DNA of 64,000 bases from Streptomyces sp. cf386 (lineage in GTDB: Bacteria > Actinomycetota > Actinomycetes > Streptomycetales > Streptomycetaceae), in assembly GCF_900103585.1 (NCBI RefSeq), contig NZ_FNHV01000012.1, positions 62,001 through 126,000 of the forward strand, given 5' to 3'. The notes under the pieces were generated by a model that did not search any database, was not told the DNA's origin, and worked only from the letters and a program-made list of their open reading frames with translations. The translations under genes and the position numbers were made by a program. Positions 60,445 to 64,000 of the stretch are shown in pieces (the first letter of the stretch is position 1; every line of letters starts with the position of its first letter).

Positions 60445-60478
60445 TCTGTCCTCTTGAAGTCTCAGGTGACCTCACGAA

Positions 60479-60508
60479 GAGGGGGACACCGTTTCCGGTG
60501 TCCCCCTC
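60479..60508 (-). terminator. Strong hairpin between carB and pyrD
   Basis: GAGGGGGACACCG (60479-60491) and CGGTGTCCCCCTC (60496-60508) make a perfect 13-bp stem with a 4-nt loop, only 8 nt after the carB stop and 35 nt before pyrD. It may end most carAB transcripts or act as an attenuator for pyrDF. Confidence 0.85.
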
Positions 60509-60515
60509 AGGGCTG

Positions 60516-63816
<3,301 letters not shown>

Positions 63817-63824
<8 letters not shown>

Positions 63825-64000
63825 GCTGGCCCTCCATCAGGGATACGAAGCGGTCGAACAGGTAGGCGGCGTCGTGCGGGCCCGCTGCCGCTTCGGGGTG
63901 GTACTGGACGCTGAAGGCCGGCTTGTCGAGGAGCTGGAGGCCCTCCACCACGTTGTCGTTCAGGCAGACGTGGGAGACCTCGGCGCGGCCGTAGGGGGTC
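63817..64000 (-). CDS. carA: Carbamoyl-phosphate synthase small subunit, C-terminal end
   Basis: The last 60 codons of a class I glutamine amidotransferase, continuing past the window edge. The visible part includes SHVCLNDNVVEGLQLLDKPA followed by FSVQYHPEAAAGPHDAAYLF, in which His and Glu of YHPE complete the Cys-His-Glu triad. It then ends FDRFVSLMEGQRA with TAA at 63817-63819. CarA splits glutamine and channels ammonia to CarB. The stop overlaps the carB start by 8 nt. Confidence 0.95.

Overview
The window is a piece of Streptomyces chromosome core. This rests on very high GC with strong third-position GC bias, frequent GTG starts, rare TTA leucine codons confined to a few genes, Actinobacteria-type PriA, sIHF, long-form HisG and GuaB1, and short extragenic repeats that I recall as common in Streptomyces. 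From memory, the gene order matches the S. coelicolor segment from about SCO1429 (chitinase) to SCO1484 (carA). No prophage, insertion sequence, CRISPR array, rRNA or tRNA was seen.

Layout. 1-9.8 kb: secreted GH18 chitinase, TetR regulator, small membrane protein, Tat-exported C39-like peptidase, APC permease, a hypothetical protein, a P-loop kinase, a candidate small RNA and a CbxX/CfxQ AAA+ ATPase. 9.8-12.2 kb: two coupled CNNM/CorC-type membrane proteins. 12.4-17.5 kb: one leftward operon under an FMN riboswitch (ribE, a PnuC-family transporter, ribBA, ribH, then hisE, hisG and a PH-domain membrane protein). 17.5-19.6 kb: a chitinase-type promoter with no chitinase behind it, then an ECF41 sigma factor and its probable target epimerase gene. 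20-27.4 kb: ROK regulator with a divergent MFS gene, uracil/xanthine permease, GH6 glycosidase, DUF5995-like protein and an F420-type oxidoreductase. 27.4-30 kb: amino-acid 2-monooxygenase plus nitrilase-family amidase. 30.3-38.8 kb: secreted protein, MFS transporter, a HAD phosphatase/EEP fusion, and an ABC importer with a divergent GntR/UTRA regulator. 39.2-41.5 kb: cationic amino-acid permease with an Lrp/AsnC gene. 41.5-48.1 kb: acetyltransferase, GuaB1, barstar-like protein, SorC regulator, rpe and an MMPL transporter. 48.3-64 kb: housekeeping block rsmB, fmt, HTH gene, priA, metK, coaBC, rpoZ, gmk, sIHF, pyrF, pyrD, carB and the end of carA.

How the genes work together. The riboflavin genes share one FMN-sensing leader with a transporter that may import riboflavin. 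Two separated leftward operons, the Lys/Arg-type monooxygenase-amidase pair and the permease-Lrp pair, carry upstream arrays of the same TTGCG box at spacings near 21-22 and 30-31 nt. This suggests one Lrp-type regulon for uptake and oxidative breakdown of a basic amino acid. The ABC importer, its GntR regulator and the phosphatase/EEP fusion look like a uptake and processing set for a phosphorylated or anionic compound. Four in-frame TTA codons in three genes may place them under bldA (leucyl-tRNA) developmental control.

Limits: functions come from recognised family motifs read by eye. No alignment or database search was run, and promoter, operator and terminator calls are pattern matches.
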